Numbered from the stretch's first letter, positions 1-6,809 are shown. The stretch is 8,592 nt of DNA from Xanthobacteraceae bacterium (GCA_030043175.1 JASHYD010000633.1:1-8592); one strand, 5' to 3'. The notes: a model not told the origin generated them from the letters alone. Numbers and translations: made by a program.

Positions 1-104
1 AGCACGACCGTGAGGGCGCTGAGCGCATTGTCAATCAGCAAAGGCGCGTTCCGTCCTGTGCTAAACGGGGGTCTGATGTCCCTCCGCGCAGTGTTGTCAA
101 ACTG

Positions 105-110
105 GATAAT
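105..110 (+). promoter_or_regulatory. Possible -10 element (GATAAT) for the dehydrogenase
   Basis: GATAAT matches five of six bases of the TATAAT consensus. Transcription from it would begin near 117, just after the ATG at 116, which would favour the start at 152. No convincing -35 box lies 16-18 bases upstream; the nearby TTGTCA at 94-99 is too close to serve. Weak candidate. Confidence 0.2.
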
Positions 111-151
111 ACATAATGAGAGATGCGAACTCTACCGGAAAGCCTGATGCG

Positions 152-1126
152 ATGGAAATCGTGATTCCCGACGACTACCAGGACATGGCTCACCTGCTCC
201 CGAGCTACGCGCTGATCCGTCACCACAACGTGGTCCGCTATCGGACCCCTGCCGGCGACCTCGATCAGCTTGTCGAGCGGCTGCAGGACGCTGATGTCGT
301 GGTCGCCATCCGCGAGCGGGTGGATTTCTCCCGCGCGCTGCTGTCGCGCCTGCCGCGGCTCAAGCTCCTTGCCCTCGTCGGGCGCAACGCCCGCACCATC
401 GATTTCGCGGCGTGCACGGAGCTCGGCATTCCGGTCGCGACCGGCAAGAGCAATTCGCCGGTAGCGCCCGCGGAGCTGGCGGTTGCGCTCATGTTGGCGT
501 CGCGCCGCAACATCGCGCTCGAAGCCGAGCGCATGCGGCGCGGCCAGTGGCCGTGCACCCTGTCCCATCGTCTGCGCGGCTCGACGCTCGGAATTTTTGG
601 GCTCGGCGCCATCGGCAGCCTGGTGGCACAAGCGGGACGCGGCCTTGGCATGAATGTGCTGGTTTTCGGACAGCAGGGTTCGCGCACGCGCGCAACGGCG
701 GCCGGCTACGCGGTGGCGGACGACCAGGCTGAGCTGTTTGCACGGTCCGATGTCCTGTCGCTCCACCTGCGGCTCAGTGCCGAGACCCGCGGCATCGTGG
801 ATGCGCAGGGCCTCGCCCGCATGAAGCCGACCGCGCTGATCGTCAACACCGCCCGCGCCGAACTCATCGCGCCCGGCGCCCTCGTCGCGGCGCTGCAGGC
901 CGGACGTCCCGGTTATGCTGCCGTCGATGTTTACGAGCAAGAGCCGGTCACCGGCGGCAATCACCCGCTCTTGAAGATGCCCAATGCGCTCTGTGTGCCT
1001 CATCTCGGCTGGGCCGAATGGGACAATTTCGACCTCTATTTTGGCGAGGCCTTCCACCAGATCGTCGCCTACGAGAAGGGCGAGCCGTTGCGGCTGGCGA
1101 ATCCCGAGGTGAAGCCGAGGCGCTGA
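152..1126 (+). CDS. D-2-hydroxyacid dehydrogenase family protein (NAD(P)-dependent)
   Basis: Cytosolic oxidoreductase expected to interconvert a D-2-hydroxyacid and the matching 2-oxoacid; the substrate is not readable from sequence. The protein opens MEIVIPDDYQD, as many family members do. The Rossmann loop GLGAIG is at about residues 150-155. The family's catalytic triad is present: Arg235 in NTARAE, Glu264 in YEQEP and His284 in PHLGW. After the second Rossmann strand the sequence reads FGQQGSRTR with no acidic residue, so NADP use is possible (inference). An in-frame ATG at 116 would add 12 residues. I prefer 152 because the GGAAAG at 138-143 is suitably placed and the family N-terminus begins there. 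The gene stands alone on the + strand with no partner to fix its pathway. The family call is firm; the start and substrate are not. Confidence 0.9.
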   Translation: MEIVIPDDYQDMAHLLPSYALIRHHNVVRYRTPAGDLDQLVERLQDADVVVAIRERVDFSRALLSRLPRLKLLALVGRNARTIDFAACTELGIPVATGKSNSPVAPAELAVALMLASRRNIALEAERMRRGQWPCTLSHRLRGSTLGIFGLGAIGSLVAQAGRGLGMNVLVFGQQGSRTRATAAGYAVADDQAELFARSDVLSLHLRLSAETRGIVDAQGLARMKPTALIVNTARAELIAPGALVAALQAGRPGYAAVDVYEQEPVTGGNHPLLKMPNALCVPHLGWAEWDNFDLYFGEAFHQIVAYEKGEPLRLANPEVKPRR

Positions 1127-1151
1127 GTTGTCGCGCGGATAAAACCAACTT

Positions 1152-1184
1152 GAAAACGAACCAGCTGCGGTTAAGCAGGTTTTC
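1152..1184 (+). terminator. Possible terminator hairpin after the dehydrogenase
   Basis: Outer arms GAAAAC (1152-1157) and GTTTTC (1179-1184) pair perfectly. Inner arms AACC (1159-1162) and GGTT (1169-1172) pair inside them. It starts 25 bases after the dehydrogenase stop. The stem is AT-rich and no long T-run follows, so this is only a weak terminator candidate. Confidence 0.25.
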
Positions 1185-1273
1185 GGCCAGCCGAGCGGCT
1201 CTGGCGATCCCGTCTCGAAGATTTGCGGCCGGACCGCGATCAGCGATCCGCTCACATAACTGCGCACGACACA

Positions 1274-1303
1274 TTGCGTCACGTTGAGCTCAGCGTGACT
1301 CAA
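1274..1303. repeat. 30-bp near-perfect palindrome
   Basis: The arms TTG-C-GTCACG-T-TGAG and CTCA-G-CGTGAC-T-CAA are inverted repeats with no spacer. All positions pair except two symmetric mismatches (1277/1300 and 1284/1293); the second would be a U-G wobble in + strand RNA. The core is TGAGCTCA. It could be a dimer-binding operator or a transcript-end hairpin. No T-run follows on either side and no gene start is near, so the role is open. Confidence 0.5.
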
Positions 1304-1384
1304 AGAGTGGGTCTCGAACCGCTCGACGCTCAGCGATGTGGGCTGCAGTGTTCGGCGCATCCGCGCATTCCTCAAAAGCAATCC

Positions 1385-1410
1385 CCCGGCACGGCGAGGG
1401 ACCTGCCGGG
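1385..1410. repeat. GC-rich 7-bp inverted repeat
   Basis: CCCGGCA (1385-1391) and TGCCGGG (1404-1410) pair perfectly around a 12-base loop. No T-run follows on either strand. It may be part of a bidirectional transcript end between the convergent genes, or chance in GC-rich DNA. Confidence 0.25.
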
Positions 1411-1482
1411 TTACGAATGCCATGGCGCCAAAGTTGTGGTCGCTGTCAGCCCGACGATCTCAAAAAATTGCCTTCAGCTCAC

Positions 1483-1535
1483 GTGTCGCGTAAATCCCCG
1501 TACAGCATCGCTGCACGGCCGGGGCTACGCGACAC
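1483..1535 (-). terminator. Compound stem-loop downstream of the glycosyltransferase, possible terminator
   Basis: The outer arms GTGTCGCGTA (1483-1492) and TACGCGACAC (1526-1535) are perfect 10-bp inverted repeats. Inside them CCCCG (1496-1500) pairs with CGGGG (1520-1524), and CAGC (1503-1506) with GCTG (1510-1513). On the minus strand it sits 70 bases past the glycosyltransferase stop. A run of six T occurs at 1467-1462, about 15 bases after the stem. That gap is too long for a classic intrinsic terminator, so a structured RNA or a palindromic repeat family is also possible. Confidence 0.4.
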
Positions 1536-1604
1536 CAACCGATGCGGTCGGCGATTGCGGGCTAACCCAATCCGCGATAGCGCGCAGCGCCAACGCGGTG
1601 ACCA

Positions 1605-2642
1605 TCACATGCCCAGCAGGCGAAGCTTGTAGGCCCGGTGGAACAGGACGTGGCGGCGCAGGTACCCCTTGATCTTGCGACTGATCTCTTTCCTGGTCGG
1701 GTCGTAACCAAGGTGGCGTCGCCGCAAGCGCTTTTCCTCGTCTGCACCGATCTGGCGCATGGCGCTTGTCTTTTGCCGATCGTGCCAGCGAAAGCACGCC
1801 AGGAATCTCGGCAGGCGCTTGAAGCGAAAACCGGCCTCGTGGGCACGCAAGATAAAATCCCAGTCGATTGCAAATCGGAAGGTCTCGTCGAGTGGGCCAA
1901 TCCGGTCCCACACGCGACGCCGCCAAAACATGGTTTCCTGCGGGATGTAATCCGTCCACTTGATGGCGTTCGGATCGTGGTTGGGCAGCACACAACGTCC
2001 GGTCTCACGCCCCTCAGCATCAATGAAGATGCGGTGGCCGTACACGACCTCCACTTGCGGATATCGCTGAAACGTGCTTGCCACGAAGGCGAGCGTCCCG
2101 GGCAACAATATGTCATCGGCGTTGAGATACGCCATGATTTCGGCGTCGGGTACTTGCGCGAATCCGCGATTGATGGAGTCGGCCTGGCCGCGGTCGGCCT
2201 CACGGCGCAAAATGAGGCGGCGCGGTTCATGCATCAGGTTCGAAAACCTGTGTGCAATGTTGGTCAGGACCTCGTCAGTTCCGTCGGTTGAGTTGTTGTC
2301 CTGCACCAGGTAGGTCAGACGCGGGTAGGGCTGGGTGATCACGCTCATGACGGTCTCGCCGATGAATTCCGCATAATTGTAGGATGGCGTCACGATCGCG
2401 ATACGTGGGGCGGACACGAGCATCGGCGTTTGCGCAATGGTTGCGGTCAGCTCGGCCACGTCGCGCGGTTCGTACTGGACCCATTGGTAAAGCTTCGGGC
2501 TCAGTTTCGCGCGCCACGAATGGCGAAGCAGCGGCACCACCATCTCGCGAAGGTTTCGCACGTCATGTTCGAGCGCCGCGATGCGGCGTCGGAGCATGGC
2601 GTTCTCGCTTTCGGTGTCGGTCGGCGTGTGGATGTCTGGCAT
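1605..2642 (-). CDS. Family 2 glycosyltransferase (GT-A fold)
   Basis: Cytosolic or membrane-associated inverting glycosyltransferase expected to move a sugar from a nucleotide-sugar donor onto a glycan or lipid acceptor. About residues 10-36 form a charged heptad-like stretch (predicted coiled coil). The GT2 domain begins near residue 83 with IVTPSYN and continues with QDNNSTDGT at 114-122. The metal- and nucleotide-binding LNADD is at 173-177, and FAIDWDFILR, holding the expected catalytic-base acidic pair, is near 258-267. The C-terminus is strongly basic. I chose the ATG at 2642 (345 residues); a start at 2732 would add 30 Arg/Ser-rich residues with no family character. A G-rich stretch lies 5-9 bases upstream of the chosen start. 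It is the last of four leftward genes and is separated from the sulfotransferase by 268 bases, so it may have its own promoter. Donor and acceptor are unknown. Confidence 0.88.
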   Translation of the reverse strand: MPDIHTPTDTESENAMLRRRIAALEHDVRNLREMVVPLLRHSWRAKLSPKLYQWVQYEPRDVAELTATIAQTPMLVSAPRIAIVTPSYNYAEFIGETVMSVITQPYPRLTYLVQDNNSTDGTDEVLTNIAHRFSNLMHEPRRLILRREADRGQADSINRGFAQVPDAEIMAYLNADDILLPGTLAFVASTFQRYPQVEVVYGHRIFIDAEGRETGRCVLPNHDPNAIKWTDYIPQETMFWRRRVWDRIGPLDETFRFAIDWDFILRAHEAGFRFKRLPRFLACFRWHDRQKTSAMRQIGADEEKRLRRRHLGYDPTRKEISRKIKGYLRRHVLFHRAYKLRLLGM

Positions 2643-2785
2643 TCGCACCCCCGCGGATGTCGCCGGATCATTATTGTGGGTTCGCCAAAAGGACGATCGG
2701 GTTACCCAAGAACGCGAGCGACGTGAGCGCAATCGGCCTCAAGGTTTAGCGTGTCGTGAAGCAAGAATGATCGTGCGGCTCGGGC

Positions 2786-2861
2786 CTGCCCCCAGCACCG
2801 GACGACCTGTTCTCGTTCGCTCTCACAACTGCGTCCACCTGGGGGCGTGCGTGTGGGGCAG
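2786..2861. repeat. Overlapping inverted repeats with alternative pairing
   Basis: GCCCCCAG at 2788-2795 is a perfect inverted repeat of CTGGGGGC at 2839-2846. The overlapping CTGCCCC at 2786-2792 is a perfect inverted repeat of GGGGCAG at 2855-2861. Only one of the two pairings can form at a time. It lies between the sulfotransferase stop and the glycosyltransferase start. It could act as a transcript-end or leader structure, or be chance in GC-rich DNA. Confidence 0.25.
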
Positions 2862-2910
2862 CTCGGGCGCTTCCCAGATGCGATCCGTTTTCCCTCGAAC
2901 TGCCCACGCG

Positions 2911-3687
2911 CTACTCGGACCGGATCACCGGATAGCCCAGACGCGCCATCACGTCACCATGCAGGCGTTCGAACAATGCCTCTTGGGCGGCCGTCATCGC
3001 CTCGCCGCGTGTCGTTCGGGGGCTCAGCCAGTGCGGCCCGGCGCCGCGCGAAGAGACGAGCCTGGGCGGTACGGCGTGGAGCGGGCGCATCTCAACAAAC
3101 CTTGCCAGCCGCGCGAGCGTCCCATCGAAATCCTCCGTCAACTCCTCGAAGCGCAGAAAGAGCGTATTCGGTCGCGCCACAGGGTCCCATGCCAGCACAT
3201 GGCTACTCCAGGAGCCGAAATGGTGGCGACCGGCAATGATGGCATCGAGATCGACATCGTAGCCCGAGGCGCGCAAGAATTCCCAAAGGCTGCGGCAGCA
3301 ATCTCGGCCGTTGCGTAGGAGATAGATCGCTTTTCGGTTATCGACCGGCCATTCATGGGTTTTTACGAGCGGCAACTGCAGAAAATCTGCCGAGAACACG
3401 CCATGGGCCGCCCCCTCAAAATGGCCGGCATGCTGCGATACGATAAGGTCGCCAAGCAAATCGTCCGCATAGACACTCCCCGACCGGAGGCCAAAGCAAG
3501 TCCAAAGGATCGCGCGCAGATAGGTGTTTCCGCTCCGCGGATAGGAGGCGAGCCAGACGGTATTGTCCGGCCACACAAAGGTGCGTTGTTCGCTCGCCAC
3601 GGCACCATCCCGCTTATCCTGAAAGACATTATCCTGAAAGACATTATCCTCAAAGACAGTGGTGCAGATTGAGCTCGGAGGCGTCAT
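2911..3687 (-). CDS. PAPS-dependent sulfotransferase (sulfotransferase 1-type fold)
   Basis: Predicted to transfer sulfate from PAPS to a hydroxyl of a glycan, lipid or small molecule. With the start at 3687 (258 residues), the 5'-phosphosulfate loop SYPRSGNT is at 48-55. The hallmark VKTHEWP lies near 108-114. The 3'-phosphate-binding motif is YLLRNGRDCCRS at 122-133, with Arg125 and Ser133 spaced as the family requires. FRFEEL-type sequence (LFLRFEELTED) follows. The C-terminus GYPVIRSE lacks an obvious extra domain. The start is uncertain: ATGs at 3801 and 3711 also lie inside the upstream gene, and a GTG at 3600 would skip the tandem repeat and give a typical short N-terminus just before PDNTVWLASYPRSGNT. 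The 3687 start overlaps the kinase-fusion gene by 38 bases, suggesting translational coupling. The family call is firm; the acceptor is unknown. Confidence 0.85.
   Translation of the reverse strand: MTPPSSICTTVFEDNVFQDNVFQDKRDGAVASEQRTFVWPDNTVWLASYPRSGNTYLRAILWTCFGLRSGSVYADDLLGDLIVSQHAGHFEGAAHGVFSADFLQLPLVKTHEWPVDNRKAIYLLRNGRDCCRSLWEFLRASGYDVDLDAIIAGRHHFGSWSSHVLAWDPVARPNTLFLRFEELTEDFDGTLARLARFVEMRPLHAVPPRLVSSRGAGPHWLSPRTTRGEAMTAAQEALFERLHGDVMARLGYPVIRSE
3613..3657. repeat. Three tandem 15-bp repeats across the kinase stop/sulfotransferase overlap
   Basis: Three consecutive 15-base units occupy 3613-3627, 3628-3642 and 3643-3657. On the minus strand the unit is GTCTTTCAGGATAAT; the first unit read has G for C at its seventh base and the last has G for T at its end. 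In the sulfotransferase frame they encode VFEDN, VFQDN and VFQDK (residues 11-25 from the 3687 start). In the kinase-fusion frame the C-to-G difference in the first unit makes the TGA stop. Because 15 is a multiple of three, copy-number change would keep the sulfotransferase frame. Confidence 0.9.
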
Positions 3688-4396
3688 CGAGGACAATGCG
3701 CTCGATGCCATAGCCAACGTCTGCCCCGTGAAAGATGTTGGTAATGTTGGGCACTGGAAGCACAACGAAGCGGCCCGCATAAGGTGACAATGCGGCCTCA
3801 ATTCGCTGTTTCACGGCAAAAAACGGCAGCGGGTTTTTGTCGTTGCTGCCATGGGTATCGCGGACCGCAACGCACGCTTGGCCGACGCGACGCAATCCTT
3901 CCTCGATCAGTCGCTGATGACCGCAATGAAATGGCTGGTAATGCCCGAGAAACAAGGCCGTCGGACGCCGCGGATTGAACGCAGGACGCAGTTGCGCCAA
4001 CGCGTGCTCGGCCCAGTATTGCGCCGACCCTTCGGCACCAACCCGAAGATCGCAGCACGAGGGCGCAACGAACATCCGATTGGTGTCTGCAAAGCGGCCT
4101 GCGGCGATGCGATCGACCCAGATGGTGAAGGCTTGCCCAAAAGCCGCACGCGTGTCCTCGGTGGGACAAACGAAATCGGCGATCACCGTACCCCCGGCCT
4201 CCACCACGCGGTCGCACATCCAGCCCATGCGTCGCGCATGCTCGACGCGGTCCGCATGGCTGAACCCCAGGTCTCGCGATAGGTTGGCGCGCACCGCATC
4301 TGCGTTGAATACGACCGCGTTGAGCAGAGGAGCGAGGGCGGCCGCGAGGGTGGTCTTGCCCGCACCAGGCAATCCCATGATGAGAATTTTACGCAT
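3650..4396 (-). CDS. APS-kinase-like P-loop domain fused to an HxGH nucleotidyltransferase domain
   Basis: Two-domain cytosolic enzyme of 248 residues. The N-terminal domain resembles adenylylsulfate kinase, which phosphorylates APS to PAPS. It has Walker A GLPGAGKT at 8-15, then NADAVRANLSRDLGFSHADR near 31-50, matching the CysC substrate-binding segment, and DFVCP near 74-78. The second domain starts near residue 148 with FLGHYQPFHCGHQ, an HxGH active site as in the nicotinamide-nucleotide adenylyltransferase/cytidylyltransferase superfamily. It later has VPNITNIFHGADVGYGIERI. I recall phage and marine bacterial proteins with this architecture, but their second-domain activity is not settled. 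The family's closing ISATxIR-type motif is not visible; the protein ends ELNLHHCL. The start at 4396 is favoured over 4423 by a Shine-Dalgarno at 4400-4405. It overlaps the sulfotransferase, so supplying PAPS to it is the obvious hypothesis. Confidence 0.8.
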   Translation of the reverse strand: MRKILIMGLPGAGKTTLAAALAPLLNAVVFNADAVRANLSRDLGFSHADRVEHARRMGWMCDRVVEAGGTVIADFVCPTEDTRAAFGQAFTIWVDRIAAGRFADTNRMFVAPSCCDLRVGAEGSAQYWAEHALAQLRPAFNPRRPTALFLGHYQPFHCGHQRLIEEGLRRVGQACVAVRDTHGSNDKNPLPFFAVKQRIEAALSPYAGRFVVLPVPNITNIFHGADVGYGIERIVLDDASELNLHHCL

Positions 4397-4399
4397 GAG

Positions 4400-4405
4400 C
4401 TCCCT
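4400..4405 (-). promoter_or_regulatory. Ribosome binding site of the kinase fusion gene
   Basis: AGGGAG on the minus strand ends three bases before the ATG at 4396. The spacing is tight, but it is the only good Shine-Dalgarno near either candidate start, and it selects MRKILIMGLPGAGKT as the N-terminus. Confidence 0.5.
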
Positions 4406-4536
4406 GCGGCATCGCCCAAACATTCCCGTCTAACTCATCGGGAGATTGAGTACACCTTAATTCCTCGTAATAGGCCGCAAGTATTGAGTGATCAGTCCAC
4501 GCTTTAGGCCAGGGCTACGACAGGCAAGCCGATTGA

Positions 4537-4565
4537 GCCGGCAGCAGTCGGCTGACGGTGCCGGC
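4537..4565 (-). terminator. Possible hairpin terminator after the membrane protein gene
   Basis: GCCGGCA (4537-4543) and TGCCGGC (4559-4565) pair perfectly around a 15-base loop. It begins 23 bases past the membrane protein stop on the minus strand. No T-run follows, so it may only slow or process the transcript rather than end it. Confidence 0.3.
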
Positions 4566-4587
4566 GACGGCTTCGGGTTGTCGAGCG

Positions 4588-6264
4588 CTACATTTGAGTA
4601 AGCAAGGCCCAGCTCCCGTCGCCTCGCTCCTCATGCGCGAGATCCCACCAGCCCACGGCGCGCGGGTTGTCGAGCATATTTTTGGCTTGCGGTTGCGTGC
4701 GCAGCCACGCCAATTCGCTCGCATCAAGATAAAGAACGTCGATCTGCTGTTCGGCCAGAAACTGCTCAAGCGGACACGTCCCTTCCCATCTCCGCAACAG
4801 CTCGTTTCCGAAAACGGCCTGTGGCCCTTCGAAGGGCACTGTGCTGGGCCGCTTTAGGTCCAAGTAATTGAGGAGGTCGGAGGCCCAATCACCGAGAACG
4901 AGGCGCCCCTGGGCTTTAAGCAACAGCGCGCGGTGGGGTGCCAGACGTTCAAGCTTTTGCAGAATCGGGCGGCCGCTCGGCAAATAGGGAGGCAGGCTAT
5001 AGCGCGGCATTAACAGGATTATTGCACCTGCGGCCACGATTGCGGCGATATCCAGGCGGCGACGAATTCCTGGCCAGTGCCGAAGGATTAAGCCGATCGC
5101 ACCCAGGGTTGCAGCGATGATGATAATGGAAACGTAAAAGAAATAGGAAGGCCGGGGGCGTTGCGTCAACACCACGGCAACGGCCATCGTCAACGGGGGC
5201 AGAAAGGCGATTGCCGTCCGATTGGATATCCAGACCACGGGCGCTTGCGACCGCGCATACCAAGCAAGTATTGCTCCGGTGGCGAGAAATACGATGATCA
5301 GCACGCCTAGCACGAGTGGATAGGTCGCCACATGACTCGGCACGTAATCCGGGTCAAAGCTCCCGGCCCGCGCGTTGAACAGCAGGACCTCCAAGCCATT
5401 CGGGACCAAACCCAGGTTCCACCAAAAGTGCTTGAGCGTCGCCATCGGATTCGACCACAGCATGTGGCCGATCGATGGATAATCGACGCCGAAGGTCGCG
5501 TGTGCGAGGGCCTGGCATTCGGTCCACGGGCTTGCAGTCCAGTCCGGGTGGCGCTGTTGATATCCGAAGGCGTAGGCTTGGCACATGTTGAGCGCGTGCT
5601 TTATTTCAAGATGTCGCCAAATCTCGGGAAGCTTTATCAACGATCTCCAGTACGCAAGACCGCACACCATGACTCCGGCGACAAATGGAAATGCGTAGGC
5701 GGCAGCCACGCGCGATTTCTTCTGCAAAAGAAGCCGGTCGTGAACGCTACATAGCAAGAGCATGACAATGGCGGCGAGGAGAAACTCGTTACGGACCAGA
5801 ACCGCGCACGTCGCCACGATGGCCAACCCTGCCCCGCGTGCCCATGCGGTGTCCTTACCCAGCACCAGCGCCCACACCAGCAGTATTGGCAGGACAGCGA
5901 AAAGGTGAACCTCGTACAAAGTATTGTAGTTGATTGACAGAATGGCCCACCACGCCGCCCCCAGGAGCGCTAGGCTCGGCGGCAAAAGCTGGCGCATCAC
6001 GAACAGCACGCCGACTGCTGCAGCCAGCACGATGACCACGCGATGCATGATCGTCACGTTATACGCGTCCGCGGTCACGAACAGGAAGGAGCCGTAAAAT
6101 GCCGTGTAGAGCGGCGACCAGACGATATCTACGAGAAAGCCATCAGCCCATTTTTTCGCGGTCGCAAAATAGCTCTGGTACCGCCAGAGGTGATATCCCT
6201 GACGTCCCAAATACGCCAGATGACCTTGCTCTCGATCAATAAGATCAGCGCGTAGCTCGGCCAT
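4588..6264 (-). CDS. Polytopic membrane protein, probable GT-C-type glycosyltransferase
   Basis: Integral inner-membrane protein of 558 residues. About ten hydrophobic segments are visible, near 76-92, 97-112, 120-136, 144-158, 160-174, 186-206, 314-336, 350-367, 374-394 and 404-419. A long periplasmic-type loop (about 207-313) and a soluble C-terminal domain (about 420-558) complete it. The segment around residues 42-58, with VDIVWSPLYTAFYG, resembles the first outer loop of GT-C enzymes, where the catalytic Asp lies. Such enzymes use polyprenyl-phosphate sugars. No specific family is recognised, so the glycosyltransferase label is inference from topology. The start at 6264 is chosen for its Shine-Dalgarno (6267-6273); an ORF extension to 6426 is Cys/Arg-rich and unlike a membrane protein. 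No membrane helix precedes the first loop, although GT-C proteins normally begin with one, so the N-terminus may be lost. It is the first of four leftward genes. Confidence 0.7.
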   Translation of the reverse strand: MAELRADLIDREQGHLAYLGRQGYHLWRYQSYFATAKKWADGFLVDIVWSPLYTAFYGSFLFVTADAYNVTIMHRVVIVLAAAVGVLFVMRQLLPPSLALLGAAWWAILSINYNTLYEVHLFAVLPILLVWALVLGKDTAWARGAGLAIVATCAVLVRNEFLLAAIVMLLLCSVHDRLLLQKKSRVAAAYAFPFVAGVMVCGLAYWRSLIKLPEIWRHLEIKHALNMCQAYAFGYQQRHPDWTASPWTECQALAHATFGVDYPSIGHMLWSNPMATLKHFWWNLGLVPNGLEVLLFNARAGSFDPDYVPSHVATYPLVLGVLIIVFLATGAILAWYARSQAPVVWISNRTAIAFLPPLTMAVAVVLTQRPRPSYFFYVSIIIIAATLGAIGLILRHWPGIRRRLDIAAIVAAGAIILLMPRYSLPPYLPSGRPILQKLERLAPHRALLLKAQGRLVLGDWASDLLNYLDLKRPSTVPFEGPQAVFGNELLRRWEGTCPLEQFLAEQQIDVLYLDASELAWLRTQPQAKNMLDNPRAVGWWDLAHEERGDGSWALLTQM

Positions 6265-6266
6265 GG

Positions 6267-6273
6267 CTTCCTC
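6267..6273 (-). promoter_or_regulatory. Ribosome binding site of the membrane protein gene
   Basis: GAGGAAG on the minus strand lies just upstream of the ATG at 6264 and supports that start over the upstream in-frame ATGs at 6360 and 6426. The ATG at 6360 is itself preceded by a run of seven G (minus strand), which could also act as a weak site. Confidence 0.45.
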
Positions 6274-6809
6274 AGCGCCTTCTCGGCGAGAGCATCGACA
6301 TGGATCGCTGCACAACGAATGGCACCTACCATCAACTTGCTGGTCCGTGGCGTCAACCATCCCCCCCGCGTTGCTCTTGTGGCTCCTCGCCGGCGGCCCG
6401 AGCGCGTTGTGCGAGCGCTCTGCCATAAATCATCAACAGATAGAAACGCATGGAGCAAACGGACCGTCGAAGGGCGGCATGCCTGCGCCTCGTCGGCCCA
6501 TCAGTCGGAGATCGGGCGGTCTGATGGTGACCGGTATTTGATCGGCTGGCCGGGGCATCGGCGACTTGCAGGACATGGTGCGCCACGTGAAGGCCGTGCC
6601 TCGCTCCAGGCGACCCAACGCCATGCCGGCGCGGCCCTCGGTCAGTGCTTCCTCGACATCCGCCAGGCCCATGCGGCGGGTTGCTGGCGGAACCCGCCTC
6701 CCGGTCGGGGCCGCTGCGCCAGCGCCATCTCGCGAAATCGCTCCAGTGGCCGGGGCCGGAAGCTCTCTGCCCTGGGCAGCGAACCGGAGCGCGGCGCCTC
6801 TACGGTCCC

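Larger units (their letters stand above)
1127..1604. other. Convergent gene-free stretch with several inverted repeats
   Basis: This lies between the stops of two convergent genes, the dehydrogenase (+) and the glycosyltransferase (-). Reading frames crossing it have no recognisable protein character and look like chance opens in GC-rich DNA. It holds four inverted repeats, listed separately, at 1152-1184, 1274-1303, 1385-1410 and 1483-1535. I see no tRNA, transposase remnant or attachment site. Confidence 0.6.

Noticed and set aside
1309..1320. tRNA T-arm-like sequence on the minus strand (GGTTCGAGACCC)
   Set aside because: The flanking bases do not form a proper 5-bp T-stem, and no acceptor stem, anticodon arm or CCA end fits around it.
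35..1423. Long open frame on the minus strand (462 codons) opposite the dehydrogenase
   Set aside because: It is antisense to a gene with a full catalytic triad, and its translation is Arg/His-rich with no domain. Such shadow frames are common in GC-rich DNA.
1250..2835. Similar short sequences near 1250-1268 and 2818-2835 (CGCTCACATAACTGCG and CGCTCTCACAACTGCG)
   Set aside because: The likeness covers only about 16 bases with mismatches and does not extend, so it is probably chance rather than an attachment site or element end.
3650..4396. ATP sulfurylase as the identity of the second domain
   Set aside because: The motif is GHYQPFHCGH, as in NMN adenylyltransferase-like proteins, and the domain is far shorter than ATP sulfurylase.
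4441..4500. ATTGAGT repeated at 4445 and 4483 upstream of the kinase fusion gene
   Set aside because: A 7-base repeat in an AT-richer stretch is expected by chance; no -10/-35 pair could be fitted around it.
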